Shown here: one piece after another, positions 32,546 through 41,181 of the stretch
Layout: every line of letters begins with the position of its first letter
Position numbering within the stretch: the stretch's first letter is position 1
From: an uncultured Oscillospiraceae bacterium
GTDB taxonomy: Bacteria > Bacillota > Clostridia > Oscillospirales > Oscillospiraceae
DNA length: 64,000 bases
Assembly: GCA_944387065.1 (NCBI GenBank)
Contig: CALXDM010000002.1
Location: 186,001-250,000, forward strand
Direction of reading: 5' to 3'
Translations under genes and position numbers: made by a program
Notes under the pieces: model-generated
Databases searched by the model: none
Told to the model about the DNA's origin: nothing
Seen by the model: the letters and a program-made list of their open reading frames with translations, nothing else

Positions 32546-32582
32546 CATCCGCCCCGCCCGGTATGTCCGGGCGGGGCGGATG
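32546..32582. terminator. Bidirectional terminator between the lipoprotein and flavin reductase genes
   Basis: A perfect 16-pair stem (CATCCGCCCCGCCCGG arm) with a five-base loop. It has A residues before and T-rich sequence after, so it can serve both converging transcripts. Confidence 0.9.
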
Positions 32583-32707
32583 CGTTGTTATCTCCTACTG
32601 GCTCAAAAGGGGTGGGCCAGCTCTATGACCCAGCCGCGGATGAAGTTCCCCACCGGGGCCTTCGCCCCCACACTGGAGCGAGGGTACTCCTCGCTCCTTT
32701 CCGTCGC

Positions 32708-33265
32708 CTACTTCAGCGCCGCCCCATCTTGGAAGGCGCTGCCCACCCGCTCGCCCAGGACATGGTACCCGTTGTGGACCGGATCAAAGGCAATGGGCCG
32801 GAACTTGTCCAGATCCAGCTGCCCCGCCCCGTCCAGCACCGACTGGTCGATGCTGACGTTGACGATCTGGCCGATGACGTTGCCCTCCTCGTTGAACCCG
32901 ATGAAGTTACACTCCAGGGCCACGGGCAACTCGTCAATCAGCGGGGCGTTCACAAAACTACTCTTGGTGGCGTGGAAACCGGACCGCTCCCACTTGTTTG
33001 GCTCCCGGTTGCCCGAAACCATCCCCACATAGTCCGATGGGATCACATGGTCGGCGTCGGCAAAGCTGACGGTGAAAGCCCCTGTGGCCTGGATGTTCTT
33101 CGTGGTCTTGTGCCCGGCGCTCAGGCAGAGCATCACCTTGTCCGCATCGCAGAGTCCGCCCCAGGCGGCGTTCATGGCGTCCGGCACGCCGGCCTGGTCG
33201 TAGGTGGCCACGATGAGCACCGGCAGCGGGTAGAGCCAGGGCTTTGCCCCAAAATTCTTGCGCAT
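32708..33265 (-). CDS. Flavin reductase family protein (flavoredoxin-like)
   Basis: A 185-residue FMN-binding split-barrel protein. The N-terminus KNFGAKPWLYPLPVLIVATYD, then MNAAWGGLCDADKVMLCLS and NIQATGAFTVSFADADH, match the flavoredoxin/flavin reductase-like domain. It is the last gene of a five-gene redox operon. The ATG at 33265 follows GAGGAGG and lies 11 bases from the preceding aldo-keto reductase. Its electron partner is unknown. Confidence 0.85.
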   Translation of the reverse strand: MRKNFGAKPWLYPLPVLIVATYDQAGVPDAMNAAWGGLCDADKVMLCLSAGHKTTKNIQATGAFTVSFADADHVIPSDYVGMVSGNREPNKWERSGFHATKSSFVNAPLIDELPVALECNFIGFNEEGNVIGQIVNVSIDQSVLDGAGQLDLDKFRPIAFDPVHNGYHVLGERVGSAFQDGAALK

Positions 33266-33276
33266 GGCCGTCCTCC

Positions 33277-34122
33277 TCACTTCTGCCCGTCCACGTCGGG
33301 CACCATCTCCACATAGCGGCGCAGCATCTCGGGGGTGCTGGTGTAGTAGCGGGTATGCTTATCCAGGGCGGCGATCTGGGCCATCTCCTCATCGGTCAGG
33401 GCAAAGTCAAACAGGGCGAAGTTGTCCCGGATGTGGTCGGGGTTCTTGGAGCCGGGGATGACGATGTTGCCCGCCTGGATGTGCCAGCGCAGGATGATCT
33501 GGGCGTTGGATTTGCCGTACTTCTTGCCCAGCTGAGCAAACACCGGCTCCTCCAGCAAGGCCCGGTCCCCATGGCCTAGGGGATACCACGACTGAATGAC
33601 CATGCCCTCCCGGGTCAGGAACTGCTTGAGCTGGGTCTCCTGATAGTAGGGGTGCACCTCGGTCTGGAGCACAGCGGGCTTCACCTCACACAGCCCCAGG
33701 ATCTCCTGGATCTGCTCCTGGTTGAAGTTGGACAGGCCGATGGCCTTCACCTTGCCCTGCTGGAAGGCCCGCTCCATCTGCCGGTATCCGGCCACATAAT
33801 TGCCCGCGGGCTGATGGATCAGCAACAGGTCGATATAGTCGGTGCCCAAGCGCTGCAAGGTCTTGTCCACCGCGTCCTCCTGCTCGTAGAAGCTGGGCCA
33901 CAGCTTGGTTTCCAGGAAGATCTCCTCCCGGGGCAGGCCGGAGCCCCGCATCGCCCGGCCTACGGCCCGCTCGTTGACATAGGCGTTGGCGGTGTCGATC
34001 AGCCGGTAACCGCACTCCAGGGCGCTGCGCACGGAGGCCTCCGCCTCATCCGGGGTGAGCAGGAAGGTGCCGATGCCCGCCATAGGCATCTGGAGTCCAT
34101 TGTACAAGGTTGCAAATTCCAT
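33277..34122 (-). CDS. Aldo/keto reductase (2,5-diketogluconate reductase-like)
   Basis: A 281-residue NAD(P)H oxidoreductase with the AKR barrel. The catalytic tetrad is visible: Asp and Tyr in RLIDTANAYVNE, Lys in LETKLW, His in LLIHQP. The nucleotide-binding C-terminal region has IVIPGSKNPDHIRDN. The substrate is not predictable beyond small aldehydes or ketones. It is in the middle of the minus-strand redox operon. Confidence 0.88.
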   Translation of the reverse strand: MEFATLYNGLQMPMAGIGTFLLTPDEAEASVRSALECGYRLIDTANAYVNERAVGRAMRGSGLPREEIFLETKLWPSFYEQEDAVDKTLQRLGTDYIDLLLIHQPAGNYVAGYRQMERAFQQGKVKAIGLSNFNQEQIQEILGLCEVKPAVLQTEVHPYYQETQLKQFLTREGMVIQSWYPLGHGDRALLEEPVFAQLGKKYGKSNAQIILRWHIQAGNIVIPGSKNPDHIRDNFALFDFALTDEEMAQIAALDKHTRYYTSTPEMLRRYVEMVPDVDGQK

Positions 34123-34151
34123 GTTTGTCTCTTCCTTTCAGATTGAAGTTT

Positions 34152-35147
34152 TTATGTCACAGGCGTGCCGCCGAACACCGCAGACAGCTCCATGCCGTCC
34201 AGGGCCTGGTCCAGGACGCGCACCTGATCGTGAGAGAGAACCACCTGCGCCGCGCCGGCGTTTTCCGCCATCCGGTCCACCTTCCGAGTGCCTGGGATGG
34301 GTACGATCCAGGGGCGTTTGCACAGCATCCAGGCCAAGCTGATCTGCGCCGGGGTGGCCCGATGCTCCACCGCCAGGTGGGCCAGCAGCTCCAGCAGCTT
34401 CCGGTTCTGATCCATGGCCTCGTCGGTAAATTGGGGCATGAAGGCCCGGTAATCAGTCTTGGGATCAAAGCCCGCGCCCTTGCCATACCGGCCGGTGAGA
34501 AGGCCGTTGGCCATGGGGGAGAAAGCCACCAGACCCACCCCCAGCTCTTCCAGGACGGGGAAGAGCGACTCATAGTGCCGGGCCAGCATGGAGTAGCGGT
34601 TTTGCACCGCTGTCACCGGGCACACGGCATGGGCCCGGCGCAGATAGTCCTCATTGGCCTCTGAGATGCCCCAATGGGTGATCTTGCCCGCCTGAATGAG
34701 CTGGGCCATCACCTGGGCCACCGTCTCCGGTTCCACCCTGGGGTCAATCCGGTGCTGGAAGTACAGGTCGATGTGGTCCACCCCCAGTCTCTGCAAGGAG
34801 CCCTCCACCGAGCGCACAATGCTCTCCGGACGGGAGTCCGGGATCAGCGGCAGAGGGGTCTGGCCGCTGTCAAAGTCAAAGCGCAGGCCGAACTTGGTGG
34901 AGATGACCACCCGGTCCCGCACCGGGGCCAGCGCCCTGCCCACCAGCCGTTCGTTCACATGGGGGTCCTCTGGCGTGCCGTACACCTCAGCGGTGTCAAA
35001 GAAGGTGTAGCCCAGCTCCACCGCCTGGCGCAGGCGCTCCACCGTCTCCCCCTCACCTGTGGGCGCTCCATAGGCATGGGAGAACCCCATGCACCCCAGC
35101 CCCACGGCGGACACCTCCAGGTCCTTGCCCAGCCGCCTGATCTCCAT
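34152..35147 (-). CDS. Aldo/keto reductase (YhdN/AKR11-like)
   Basis: A 331-residue aldo-keto reductase of a different subfamily from its neighbour. Tetrad residues lie in TFFDTAEVYGTPEDPHVNE (Asp, Tyr), VISTKFG (Lys) and DLYFQHRIDP (His). Other family elements are GISEANEDYLRRAHAV and IVPIPGTRK. It is probably cotranscribed with the upstream SDR (43-base gap) and the downstream AKR (29-base gap). Confidence 0.9.
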   Translation of the reverse strand: MEIRRLGKDLEVSAVGLGCMGFSHAYGAPTGEGETVERLRQAVELGYTFFDTAEVYGTPEDPHVNERLVGRALAPVRDRVVISTKFGLRFDFDSGQTPLPLIPDSRPESIVRSVEGSLQRLGVDHIDLYFQHRIDPRVEPETVAQVMAQLIQAGKITHWGISEANEDYLRRAHAVCPVTAVQNRYSMLARHYESLFPVLEELGVGLVAFSPMANGLLTGRYGKGAGFDPKTDYRAFMPQFTDEAMDQNRKLLELLAHLAVEHRATPAQISLAWMLCKRPWIVPIPGTRKVDRMAENAGAAQVVLSHDQVRVLDQALDGMELSAVFGGTPVT

Positions 35148-35190
35148 TGCGGCCGCCTCCTTTCCTTCCTGCCTGTCCCAACCGGCCCGA

Positions 35191-35928
35191 TCACCCCTCC
35201 CGGATGGAGCGGATCACCAGGTCGGACACATCCACCTCCGGGGGCTGGGACAGGGCGTATACCACCGCGTTGGCGATTCCCTCCGGATCCAGGCCGGCCT
35301 GCTCATAGAACTGCTCCACTGCGTCCTTCTCCGGGGACGGAGCAATGGAGTGGAGCAGCTCGGTCTTGACCGCGCCGGGGTAGAGAGTCGTGGTACGGAT
35401 CCCGCTGCCCTCCGCCACCGCCTCCATGCGGAAGGAGTCCAGCATAGCCCGGACAAAGTGCTTGGTCCCGCAGTACACCGCGTTGCCCGGGACTGACCGG
35501 AGCCCTGCGGCGGAGGAGGTCACCAGGATATGCCCGCGCTGCTGGGCGATCATGTCCGGCAATACCGCCGCCATGGCGTTGAGCACGCCCTTGATGTTGA
35601 CCTCCACCATGTCCATCCAGTCCTCCACCCGGATCTGGGACATCTGGCTGCCGGGCATGATGCCCGCGTTGGCAAACAGCGCGTCTACCCGCCCAAAGCG
35701 GGCCTTAGCCAGCTGTACCAAGGCCTGCATATCCTCCAGGCTGGCCACGTCGGAGGGCAGGTAGGCCGCCCGCTCCCCCAGCTGCTGGGCCAGCTCCTGC
35801 AGCCGCCCCTCTCTCCGGGCGCTCAGCACCACCCTTGCGCCCTGGGCCGCCAAGGCCCGGGCCGTGGCCGCTCCAATGCCGGAGGAGGCCCCGGTGATGA
35901 GTACCACCTGATCCTTTAGGTTCCCCAT
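35191..35928 (-). CDS. Short-chain dehydrogenase/reductase
   Basis: A 245-residue classical SDR. The cofactor motif is TGASSGIG at ~12-19, followed by ANAG. The catalytic residues are Ser in VTSSAAG, then Tyr and Lys in YCGTK. A Lys is in the NVKG-like NIKG. An Arg after the first strand (SARREGR) suggests NADP preference. It is the second gene of the redox operon. Confidence 0.88.
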   Translation of the reverse strand: MGNLKDQVVLITGASSGIGAATARALAAQGARVVLSARREGRLQELAQQLGERAAYLPSDVASLEDMQALVQLAKARFGRVDALFANAGIMPGSQMSQIRVEDWMDMVEVNIKGVLNAMAAVLPDMIAQQRGHILVTSSAAGLRSVPGNAVYCGTKHFVRAMLDSFRMEAVAEGSGIRTTTLYPGAVKTELLHSIAPSPEKDAVEQFYEQAGLDPEGIANAVVYALSQPPEVDVSDLVIRSIREG

Positions 35929-35995
35929 TTCATTCCCTCCTTATCATGTTCCCCAACGGCGGCCCCGCCTGGGGCAAGCGCCATTTCCCCTCCCC

Positions 35996-37162
35996 TCATG
36001 CGTAGCACGCCTGGAAGATCTCCAGCATCTCCTCTGAGGTCATGGGTCGGTAGCTGCCCTGGGAGATGGGGCAGGAGGCGGCGATCTGCTGGAGCTGCTC
36101 CCATTTGGCCCCCAGCTGCTTCAGGGTGGTGGGCAGGCCGATCTCCCGGATGAAGGCGGCCAGCGCGTCGATACCCGCCTGGGCCAGGGCCAAGTCATCC
36201 CGCCCCGACCGGTGGATGCCCCACACCCGCTGAGCAAAGCGCACGAACTTGGGCAGCCCTGCCTGACAGATGTGCCGGTAATACACCGGGTGGAGCACCG
36301 CCAGGCCGCAGCCATGGTTGCAGTCGGTATACGCCCCCAGCTGGTGCTCCATGTTGTGGACCTGGAAGTCGCACTGCTTGCCCATCTTGATCACCCGGTT
36401 TTCCGCCAGGGTGGCCGCCCACATCAGGTTAGAGCGGGCGGTGTAGTCCTCTGGGTTCTGGATGTCGGCGCGCAGGTTGCGGATCACGCTGCCCATCAGC
36501 GCCTCCATGAGGTCGTCGGAGACATTGTCCTCATCGGGCGGGCTGAAGTAGATCTCCAGGATGTGGGAGAGGGTATCAAACCCGCCGGACACCATCTGGC
36601 CCTTGGGCACGCTGTACGTGTAAGTGGGGTCCATCAGGGCGAAGCGGGGGTTGAGCTGGGGATAGTCTCGGCCGGTCTTGACCTTCTTTCCCTCATGGGT
36701 GATCACCGCGCCGCCGTTGCACTCGCTTCCGGTGCCCGCCACGGTGACCACTACCCCCAGCGGCAGCGGCTCCACCTCAATCACCCCCAGCCGGGCCCAA
36801 AAGTCCTCCCACACATCCCCCTCGTACCGAGCGGCCAGGGACACCGCCTTGCAGCAGTCCATGACGCTGCCCCCGCCCACGGCCAGGATCAGGTCGGCCC
36901 CGCAGTCCCGGGCCAGCCGGGCCCCCTCCTGCACCTTGGCATAGGTGGGGTTTGACATGATGCCGGAAAATTCCACCACGGTTTTCCCCTCCGCCCGGAG
37001 GATGCCGGCGATCTCGTCGTACACACCGTTTCCCTTGATGGAACCACCGCCATAGGCCAGCAGGACGGTGGACGCCCCCCGGACCAGGCAGGCCAGGTAT
37101 TCCCGCACGCAGCCCGCTCCAAAGTAAACCTTGGTGGCATTTTGAAAGATGAAGTTGTTCAT
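35996..37162 (-). CDS. Iron-containing alcohol dehydrogenase (butanol dehydrogenase-like)
   Basis: A 388-residue group III alcohol dehydrogenase of the BDH/YqhD type. The nucleotide site includes AYGGGSIKGNGVYDEI and VGGGSVMD. Iron ligands are expected in FDTLSHILE, HNMEHQLGA and DCNHGCGLAV. Such enzymes reduce aldehydes to alcohols. It is the first gene of the redox operon, downstream of LysR on the same strand, and the LysR dyad lies about 45 bases upstream. Confidence 0.9.
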   Translation of the reverse strand: MNNFIFQNATKVYFGAGCVREYLACLVRGASTVLLAYGGGSIKGNGVYDEIAGILRAEGKTVVEFSGIMSNPTYAKVQEGARLARDCGADLILAVGGGSVMDCCKAVSLAARYEGDVWEDFWARLGVIEVEPLPLGVVVTVAGTGSECNGGAVITHEGKKVKTGRDYPQLNPRFALMDPTYTYSVPKGQMVSGGFDTLSHILEIYFSPPDEDNVSDDLMEALMGSVIRNLRADIQNPEDYTARSNLMWAATLAENRVIKMGKQCDFQVHNMEHQLGAYTDCNHGCGLAVLHPVYYRHICQAGLPKFVRFAQRVWGIHRSGRDDLALAQAGIDALAAFIREIGLPTTLKQLGAKWEQLQQIAASCPISQGSYRPMTSEEMLEIFQACYA

Positions 37163-37207
37163 CTGCGCGCTCCCGCCTTTCTTCCTTTGCTGAGCCCAGG
37201 ATAAAAC

Positions 37208-37235
37208 AATCGAGACCTCCTGAGAAGTCTCGATT
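37208..37235 (-). terminator. Dyad between lysR and the redox operon (terminator or LysR operator)
   Basis: Arms AATCGAGAC and GTCTCGATT with a 10-base centre. On the minus strand it is followed by GTTTTAT, fitting a terminator for lysR. It also sits at about -45 from the dehydrogenase start and has the dyad form of a LysR site, so it may act as an operator. Confidence 0.65.
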
Positions 37236-37262
37236 CGTGATGCACTATTTACCTCAAGGTTA

Positions 37263-38171
37263 TCACTCGTCCCCTAGCCGCTCTCCCACCGCCCGTTCCA
37301 CCGCCCGCAGAAAGCGCTCCACCACCGGGGTGGGCTGGGGGGCGTGGAGCAGGCCGAAGGGGATGGCGTACCCCCAGTCCACCGGCAGGATCTTCAGCAT
37401 GGGGTGGACGTACCGCCAGTTTTCCACCGCCAGCAGCACGCAGTTGTTGTGCTCGCACTGGTTAAAGACGTTGACGTCATAAAAGTCGAAGTCTACAATC
37501 TGGATCTGGGTGTGGTTCTTCCACAGCTCATCCCGTAGCAGGTCCACATAGTGGCTCCAGCCCCGGCGCATCAGCATGAGCCGCTCTCCGTACAGATCGG
37601 ACACGCTCAGCCGGTCCTTCCCCGCCAGTCGGTGGTGGACGGACACCGCGCAGCACAGCGGCTCCCGGGAGATTTCCAACCCGATGCACTGGCGCAGGTT
37701 GAGCATGGTCTCGTCAAAGATCCCCGCCACCACGTCGATGTTCCGGCCCAGGTTGGCCAGGATCTCCCTGGCGTTTTCCGGGGTGTTTTCAAAGGGAACC
37801 AGCTGGAACCTAAGGTCAGGGCAGTACTCCTGCAGCTTGGGCCAGAGCTCCACCAACACCTGAGCCGGGGTCATGGGGGAAGAGCCGATGCGGATGAGCT
37901 CCCCCGTCTCCCGCATGGCGTTCCTGGCCCGGGTGAGGGAGTCCTTACAATACTGGATGATATACTTGGTGTCCTGGTAGAATGACTGGCCCGCCGGGGT
38001 CAGCCGCAGACCCCGGTGGGTGCGCTCAAACAGGCGCAGACCCAGCCGGCCCTCCAGCAGGTTGATCTGTTTGATCACCGCCGGCGGCGAGATATACAGC
38101 TGCTCCGCTGCCCGGGTGAAGCTGCCCGCCTCGGCCACGCACAGGAAGGTATCCAACTGCGGATGATACAT
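37263..38171 (-). CDS. LysR family transcriptional regulator
   Basis: A 302-residue regulator. The N-terminal winged helix is LDTFLCVAEAGSFTRAAEQLYISPPAVIKQI, with FERTHRGLRLTPAG, followed by a substrate-binding effector domain (~90-300). The ATG at 38171 is chosen because GGGAAAGGGGAGAGGG precedes it; the frame is open to 38231. It is upstream of, and on the same strand as, the redox operon, its likely target. The co-inducer is unknown. Confidence 0.9.
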   Translation of the reverse strand: MYHPQLDTFLCVAEAGSFTRAAEQLYISPPAVIKQINLLEGRLGLRLFERTHRGLRLTPAGQSFYQDTKYIIQYCKDSLTRARNAMRETGELIRIGSSPMTPAQVLVELWPKLQEYCPDLRFQLVPFENTPENAREILANLGRNIDVVAGIFDETMLNLRQCIGLEISREPLCCAVSVHHRLAGKDRLSVSDLYGERLMLMRRGWSHYVDLLRDELWKNHTQIQIVDFDFYDVNVFNQCEHNNCVLLAVENWRYVHPMLKILPVDWGYAIPFGLLHAPQPTPVVERFLRAVERAVGERLGDE

Positions 38172-38274
38172 CGCCCTCTCCCCTTTCCCCCCTGTCCCCT
38201 CCATGATAACACCCTGGCCCTGGGCTTGCAAGCCTCGCTTCCCCCGGCGCCCTGCCGGTTTGGGCAGCGGAGGC

Positions 38275-38763
38275 TCACCCGGCCCTGTCCGGCCCCAGCA
38301 GTCGCCGGTAGAACTCCAGATCCCGCTCCTGGAACACGTTGAAGATCACCCGCTCCGGCCCCGGATGGGCCCCCAGGAAGTCCTTCACCGTCTCCACCGC
38401 GATCTGCACTGCCCGCGCTGGCGGAAAACGGAACTCTCCGGTGGAAATGCAGCAGAAGGCGATGCTCCCTCATCTGTGCTCCGCCGCCAACTCCAAGCAG
38501 GCGCGGTAGCAGGCGGCCAACTGCTCCCCCTCCCGCCGGGTCAGCTCGCCAAAGACGATGGGCTCCACCGTGTGTAGCACATAACGGCAGGGGTTGTAAG
38601 CGGGGGCGAGCTTGGCCCGCCCAGAGGGCTCGTCATTCCCCTGTGCCGCCATGAGCGCCTGGCATTTCAGCCGCAGCTGCACCCCTGCCACGCTGTGGAT
38701 CATGTTCCCTATTCCCATCGCAAGCACACACTGGGGCCGGCAGCGAAAATACTGCGCATACAC
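38275..38763 (-). pseudogene. Broken macrodomain (protein-ADP-ribose hydrolase) gene, macro'
   Basis: On the minus strand the frame reads HSVAGVQLRLKC, then YVLHTVEPIVFG and CYRACLELAAEHR, then a TGA at 38470-38472. It continues in the same frame as SIAFCCISTGEFRFP and FNVFQERDLEFYRRLLGP up to a stop at 38275. This is closely similar to the intact macrodomain gene at 45634-46425. The first ~110 residues are missing or scrambled. The TGA aligns with Cys200 of the intact protein. It is read as a decayed paralogue cut at its 5' end by the island to its right. Confidence 0.8.
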
Positions 38764-38911
38764 CTATGTAATCGGCTGGATCGAGGAGGTCTGCATACTC
38801 CTCGGCTGCACAGTCTTTCACGAAAACGTGGCACTTGGCTATTTCGTGGTCGTATATCTGCCCGTCCACTTTAACTTCCGGACAAATTATGATACCATGA
38901 GGTATACTGGT

Positions 38912-39235
38912 ATGGAATTGGACTATCTGGAGATTGGTCAGAATATCAGGAAGCTGTGAATAAGGGGGGCCTGAAGCACAGAGAATTGGCAGGGAGCAAA
39001 TATTTCCTCGCAGCATATCAGCCATATTGTGACGGGACGCACACGCCTCCCGAACATTGATTGCGATCTCCAATGCGTTGCAGCCAGACTGCAATACCTT
39101 ATTAGGAGAGACTTTGAAGGCAGCTCAAAATACTCTTTACCGCCAAAGTTTGAAGAAATTTTCGCGGCAATGGATGCAAAGAAATTTCAGCTTCCCCATG
39201 AAATTTGCAGATTGATTGTGGAATCAGATTCCTAA
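38912..39235 (+). pseudogene. Broken XRE-type HTH regulator
   Basis: The frame starts MELDYLEIGQNIRKL, a typical XRE N-terminus, then meets two TGA codons. In another frame the same bases read GGLKHRELAG. The original frame resumes with ANISSQHISHIVTGRTRLP, the recognition-helix region. Two compensating frameshifts explain this. The tail runs to the TAA at 39233. The upstream 38764-38911 segment holds no gene I can defend; a minus-strand open frame there has no family I know. Confidence 0.75.
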
Positions 39236-39271
39236 AAGAGAGACCATGCTAAAGCAGAGAGGTGTTCCAAT

Positions 39272-39751
39272 TTGGACCGGAATACATTTATTTCTGACTT
39301 GTTTCAACGGGAATACCCCACGTTGATTCGTTTGGCATATCGTTTGTCTGGCGGCAGAGAGCTTGCGGAAGATTTGTGCCAGGATGCCTTTTTTCTTGCA
39401 ACCCTTCGTTATGAAGAATTGCTCCATCACCCATCCCCTGGAGGCTGGTTGACCTTGTCCCTGTTCAACTTGGTGCGAAATGAACGTCGGAAAGCTGAAA
39501 ATCGCCTGACACAGGTTTCTGTGGACGAGGTTGCGGATCAACTCATTTCAAACGATCAGACAGCTTCCATTGAAACGCTATTACCGGTGCAGTTGTCCAG
39601 CGATGAACGCAAAATCTTGGTTTGGAAGTTTGAATACAAAATGGACTATCGGGACATCGCGAATGCACTGGGCATTACAGAGGGAGCTGCCAGAATGAGG
39701 GTATCCCGAGCGTTGAAACGGTGTAAAGAATTGCTGGATGACCATACATAA
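39272..39751 (+). CDS. ECF-type sigma factor
   Basis: A 159-residue sigma-70 family protein. Region 2 is LFQREYPTLIRLAYRLSGGRELAEDLCQDAFFLA (residues ~8-42). Region 4 is YKMDYRDIANALGITEGAARMRVSRALKRC near the end. The start is a TTG at 39272 with AGAGAGG about ten bases upstream. The next gene is its probable anti-sigma factor. Base composition is lower in G+C than the core genome. Confidence 0.85.
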   Translation: MDRNTFISDLFQREYPTLIRLAYRLSGGRELAEDLCQDAFFLATLRYEELLHHPSPGGWLTLSLFNLVRNERRKAENRLTQVSVDEVADQLISNDQTASIETLLPVQLSSDERKILVWKFEYKMDYRDIANALGITEGAARMRVSRALKRCKELLDDHT

Positions 39752-39767
39752 ATTTTTTCAAAAACCC

Positions 39768-39799
39768 TGTGACAAATTACCCTTCTGAACACATGCATT
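39768..39799 (+). promoter_or_regulatory. Candidate sigma-specific promoter, copy 1
   Basis: TGTGACA, 16 bases, ACATGCATT, upstream of the anti-sigma gene. The same pattern recurs at 41219-41250 with identical spacing and is followed in both places by a GAGGTGAG ribosome site. Confidence 0.55.
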
Positions 39800-39824
39800 A
39801 ATTGAGGGGAAATGAGGTGAGAAC

Positions 39825-40694
39825 ATGGAAAGCAATATAGAGCGCCGCACCAATCAGCCAAAACTACCGAATGGTCGCCTGGATTTTTCCGAAGAGCTGG
39901 ACTCTATGTCCGCGTCCCAGCTTGCCCAGGCCATGGAGGACGGGCTGGAGGACATGACGGAAGAAACCTATGATGAGGCCCTGATTTCCGCGTATTTGGA
40001 TGCCTTGGATCAAAAGGCGCCTATGCCGGACATGCTGGACACGGATGAGGCCTGGAGGGCGTTTCAAAAGAAGGTTGAGGACGCCTCCCTTGCGATTGGG
40101 GCCTCCTCGCCCAAGCGTCCGGCCCGGTTCCGCCGGGTTGTTCGTACCGGCCTGGTCGCCGCTATCATGGTCGCAGTGCTGTTCGGCATGATGGTAGCGG
40201 CCCAGGCCGCCGGCGTGGACGTGTTTGGCGCCGTGGCCCGCTGGACGGAGGAGACGTTCCGGTTCAACGTATCGGAGGAGGATGGGAACACCGCATGGTT
40301 CGCGGACTATCAGGAGGAGTTGGACGCGGCGGGACTGTCGGAGGAATATCTGCCCACCTGGATCCCGGAGGGATACGAAGTCACAGATTTGCAGATTCAG
40401 GAGTTAAATCGGGGGATCGATATCTATATCCTATACAGCGGGGAGAATGGCTCCGCCTTTGATCTTCTCATTTCAATCTATAATGAACCGGATGCTATGG
40501 AACAACATATTTTTGAGAAGGATGGCACTCCGGTACAAACGGTCCAAGCCGGTGGCAAAACGATTTACCTGTTGGGGAATCTGGGGGTTCAGACTGCCGT
40601 ATGCCAGGATCGGAATGTAATCTATTCTTTGGTGGGAGAACTTTCCCAAAATTTGATTGAGGACATTTTTACTTCAATAATAGGAGATGAGTGA
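39825..40694 (+). CDS. DUF4367-type membrane protein, probable anti-sigma factor
   Basis: A 289-residue protein. An acidic cytoplasmic part (~1-100) is followed by one membrane helix (~107-128) and an extracytoplasmic domain. The segment YLPTWIPEGYEVTDLQI and the rest to the C-terminus resemble the DUF4367 domain common in anti-sigma proteins beside clostridial ECF sigma genes. The conserved motif is LPTWIPEGY. GAGGTGAG precedes the ATG. It overlaps the ribosome-binding region of the next gene, indicating an operon. Confidence 0.75.
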   Translation: MESNIERRTNQPKLPNGRLDFSEELDSMSASQLAQAMEDGLEDMTEETYDEALISAYLDALDQKAPMPDMLDTDEAWRAFQKKVEDASLAIGASSPKRPARFRRVVRTGLVAAIMVAVLFGMMVAAQAAGVDVFGAVARWTEETFRFNVSEEDGNTAWFADYQEELDAAGLSEEYLPTWIPEGYEVTDLQIQELNRGIDIYILYSGENGSAFDLLISIYNEPDAMEQHIFEKDGTPVQTVQAGGKTIYLLGNLGVQTAVCQDRNVIYSLVGELSQNLIEDIFTSIIGDE

Positions 40695-40698
40695 ACAG

Positions 40699-41115
40699 AT
40701 GAAGAAGATCTCATTGATACTCTCCATGGTGCTGATCAGCCTGTTGATTTGCCCAATCGCCGCTCAGGCCAGGGCCAGTGAAAACATAGCCAACCATGAG
40801 GTTAATGCATTACAGGGGGATGGCCGGGGAGAAATCAGCATAGATTTTGTGGTGCGTGCTACGGCGTCTTTGCCTAAGATCGGGGCCTTGAAAATAACGA
40901 TTTACAAAGCGAATGGGGACTACGTGAAAACTATTTGGGGAAACACCTCTAACGGACTGCTTTCTCCAAAAAGCGGGCGCTATTATAGTAATACATATAC
41001 ATACGAAGGGACGCCTGGAGTATCGTATTACGCGGTTGTTACGGTCTGCGCCGGCACTGCCACAGACTACGATACGAGAGAAGTTACCACGGCAACCGTG
41101 CGCGCGCCGTACTGA
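40699..41115 (+). CDS. Secreted small beta-rich protein, unknown function
   Basis: A 138-residue protein with a clear signal peptide (KKISLILSMVLISLLICPIAAQA, cleavage after AQA). The mature part is rich in Thr, Tyr and Val and looks like a small beta sandwich (KITIYKANGDYVKTIWGN, YYAVVTVCAGTA). I do not recognise a family with certainty. The ATG at 40699 is chosen so the signal peptide starts normally, with GGAG upstream. An ATG at 40687 overlaps the previous gene. It is probably an output of the adjacent sigma factor. Confidence 0.7.
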   Translation: MKKISLILSMVLISLLICPIAAQARASENIANHEVNALQGDGRGEISIDFVVRATASLPKIGALKITIYKANGDYVKTIWGNTSNGLLSPKSGRYYSNTYTYEGTPGVSYYAVVTVCAGTATDYDTREVTTATVRAPY

Positions 41116-41140
41116 TATTACGAACCTTCTCCTGGACAGA

Positions 41141-41181
41141 AGCAAGACCCGAGGGATCAATGCCTCGGGTCCTGCTTTTTT
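41141..41181 (+). terminator. Terminator of the sigma/anti-sigma/secreted protein operon
   Basis: Nine-pair stem GACCCGAGG/CCTCGGGTC extended by AGCA/TGCT, then a run of six T residues. Confidence 0.9.

Noticed and set aside
38470..38472. Selenoprotein interpretation of the macrodomain remnant
   Set aside because: The 5' end of the gene is also missing, so ordinary decay explains the stop; no SECIS element was evident.
38633..39094. A 153-codon minus-strand frame across the macro'/XRE boundary
   Set aside because: It spans two unrelated remnants, has no ribosome site and matches no family I know. A short stretch (PEVKVDGQIYDHEIAKCHVF) looks protein-like, but this is not enough to call a gene.
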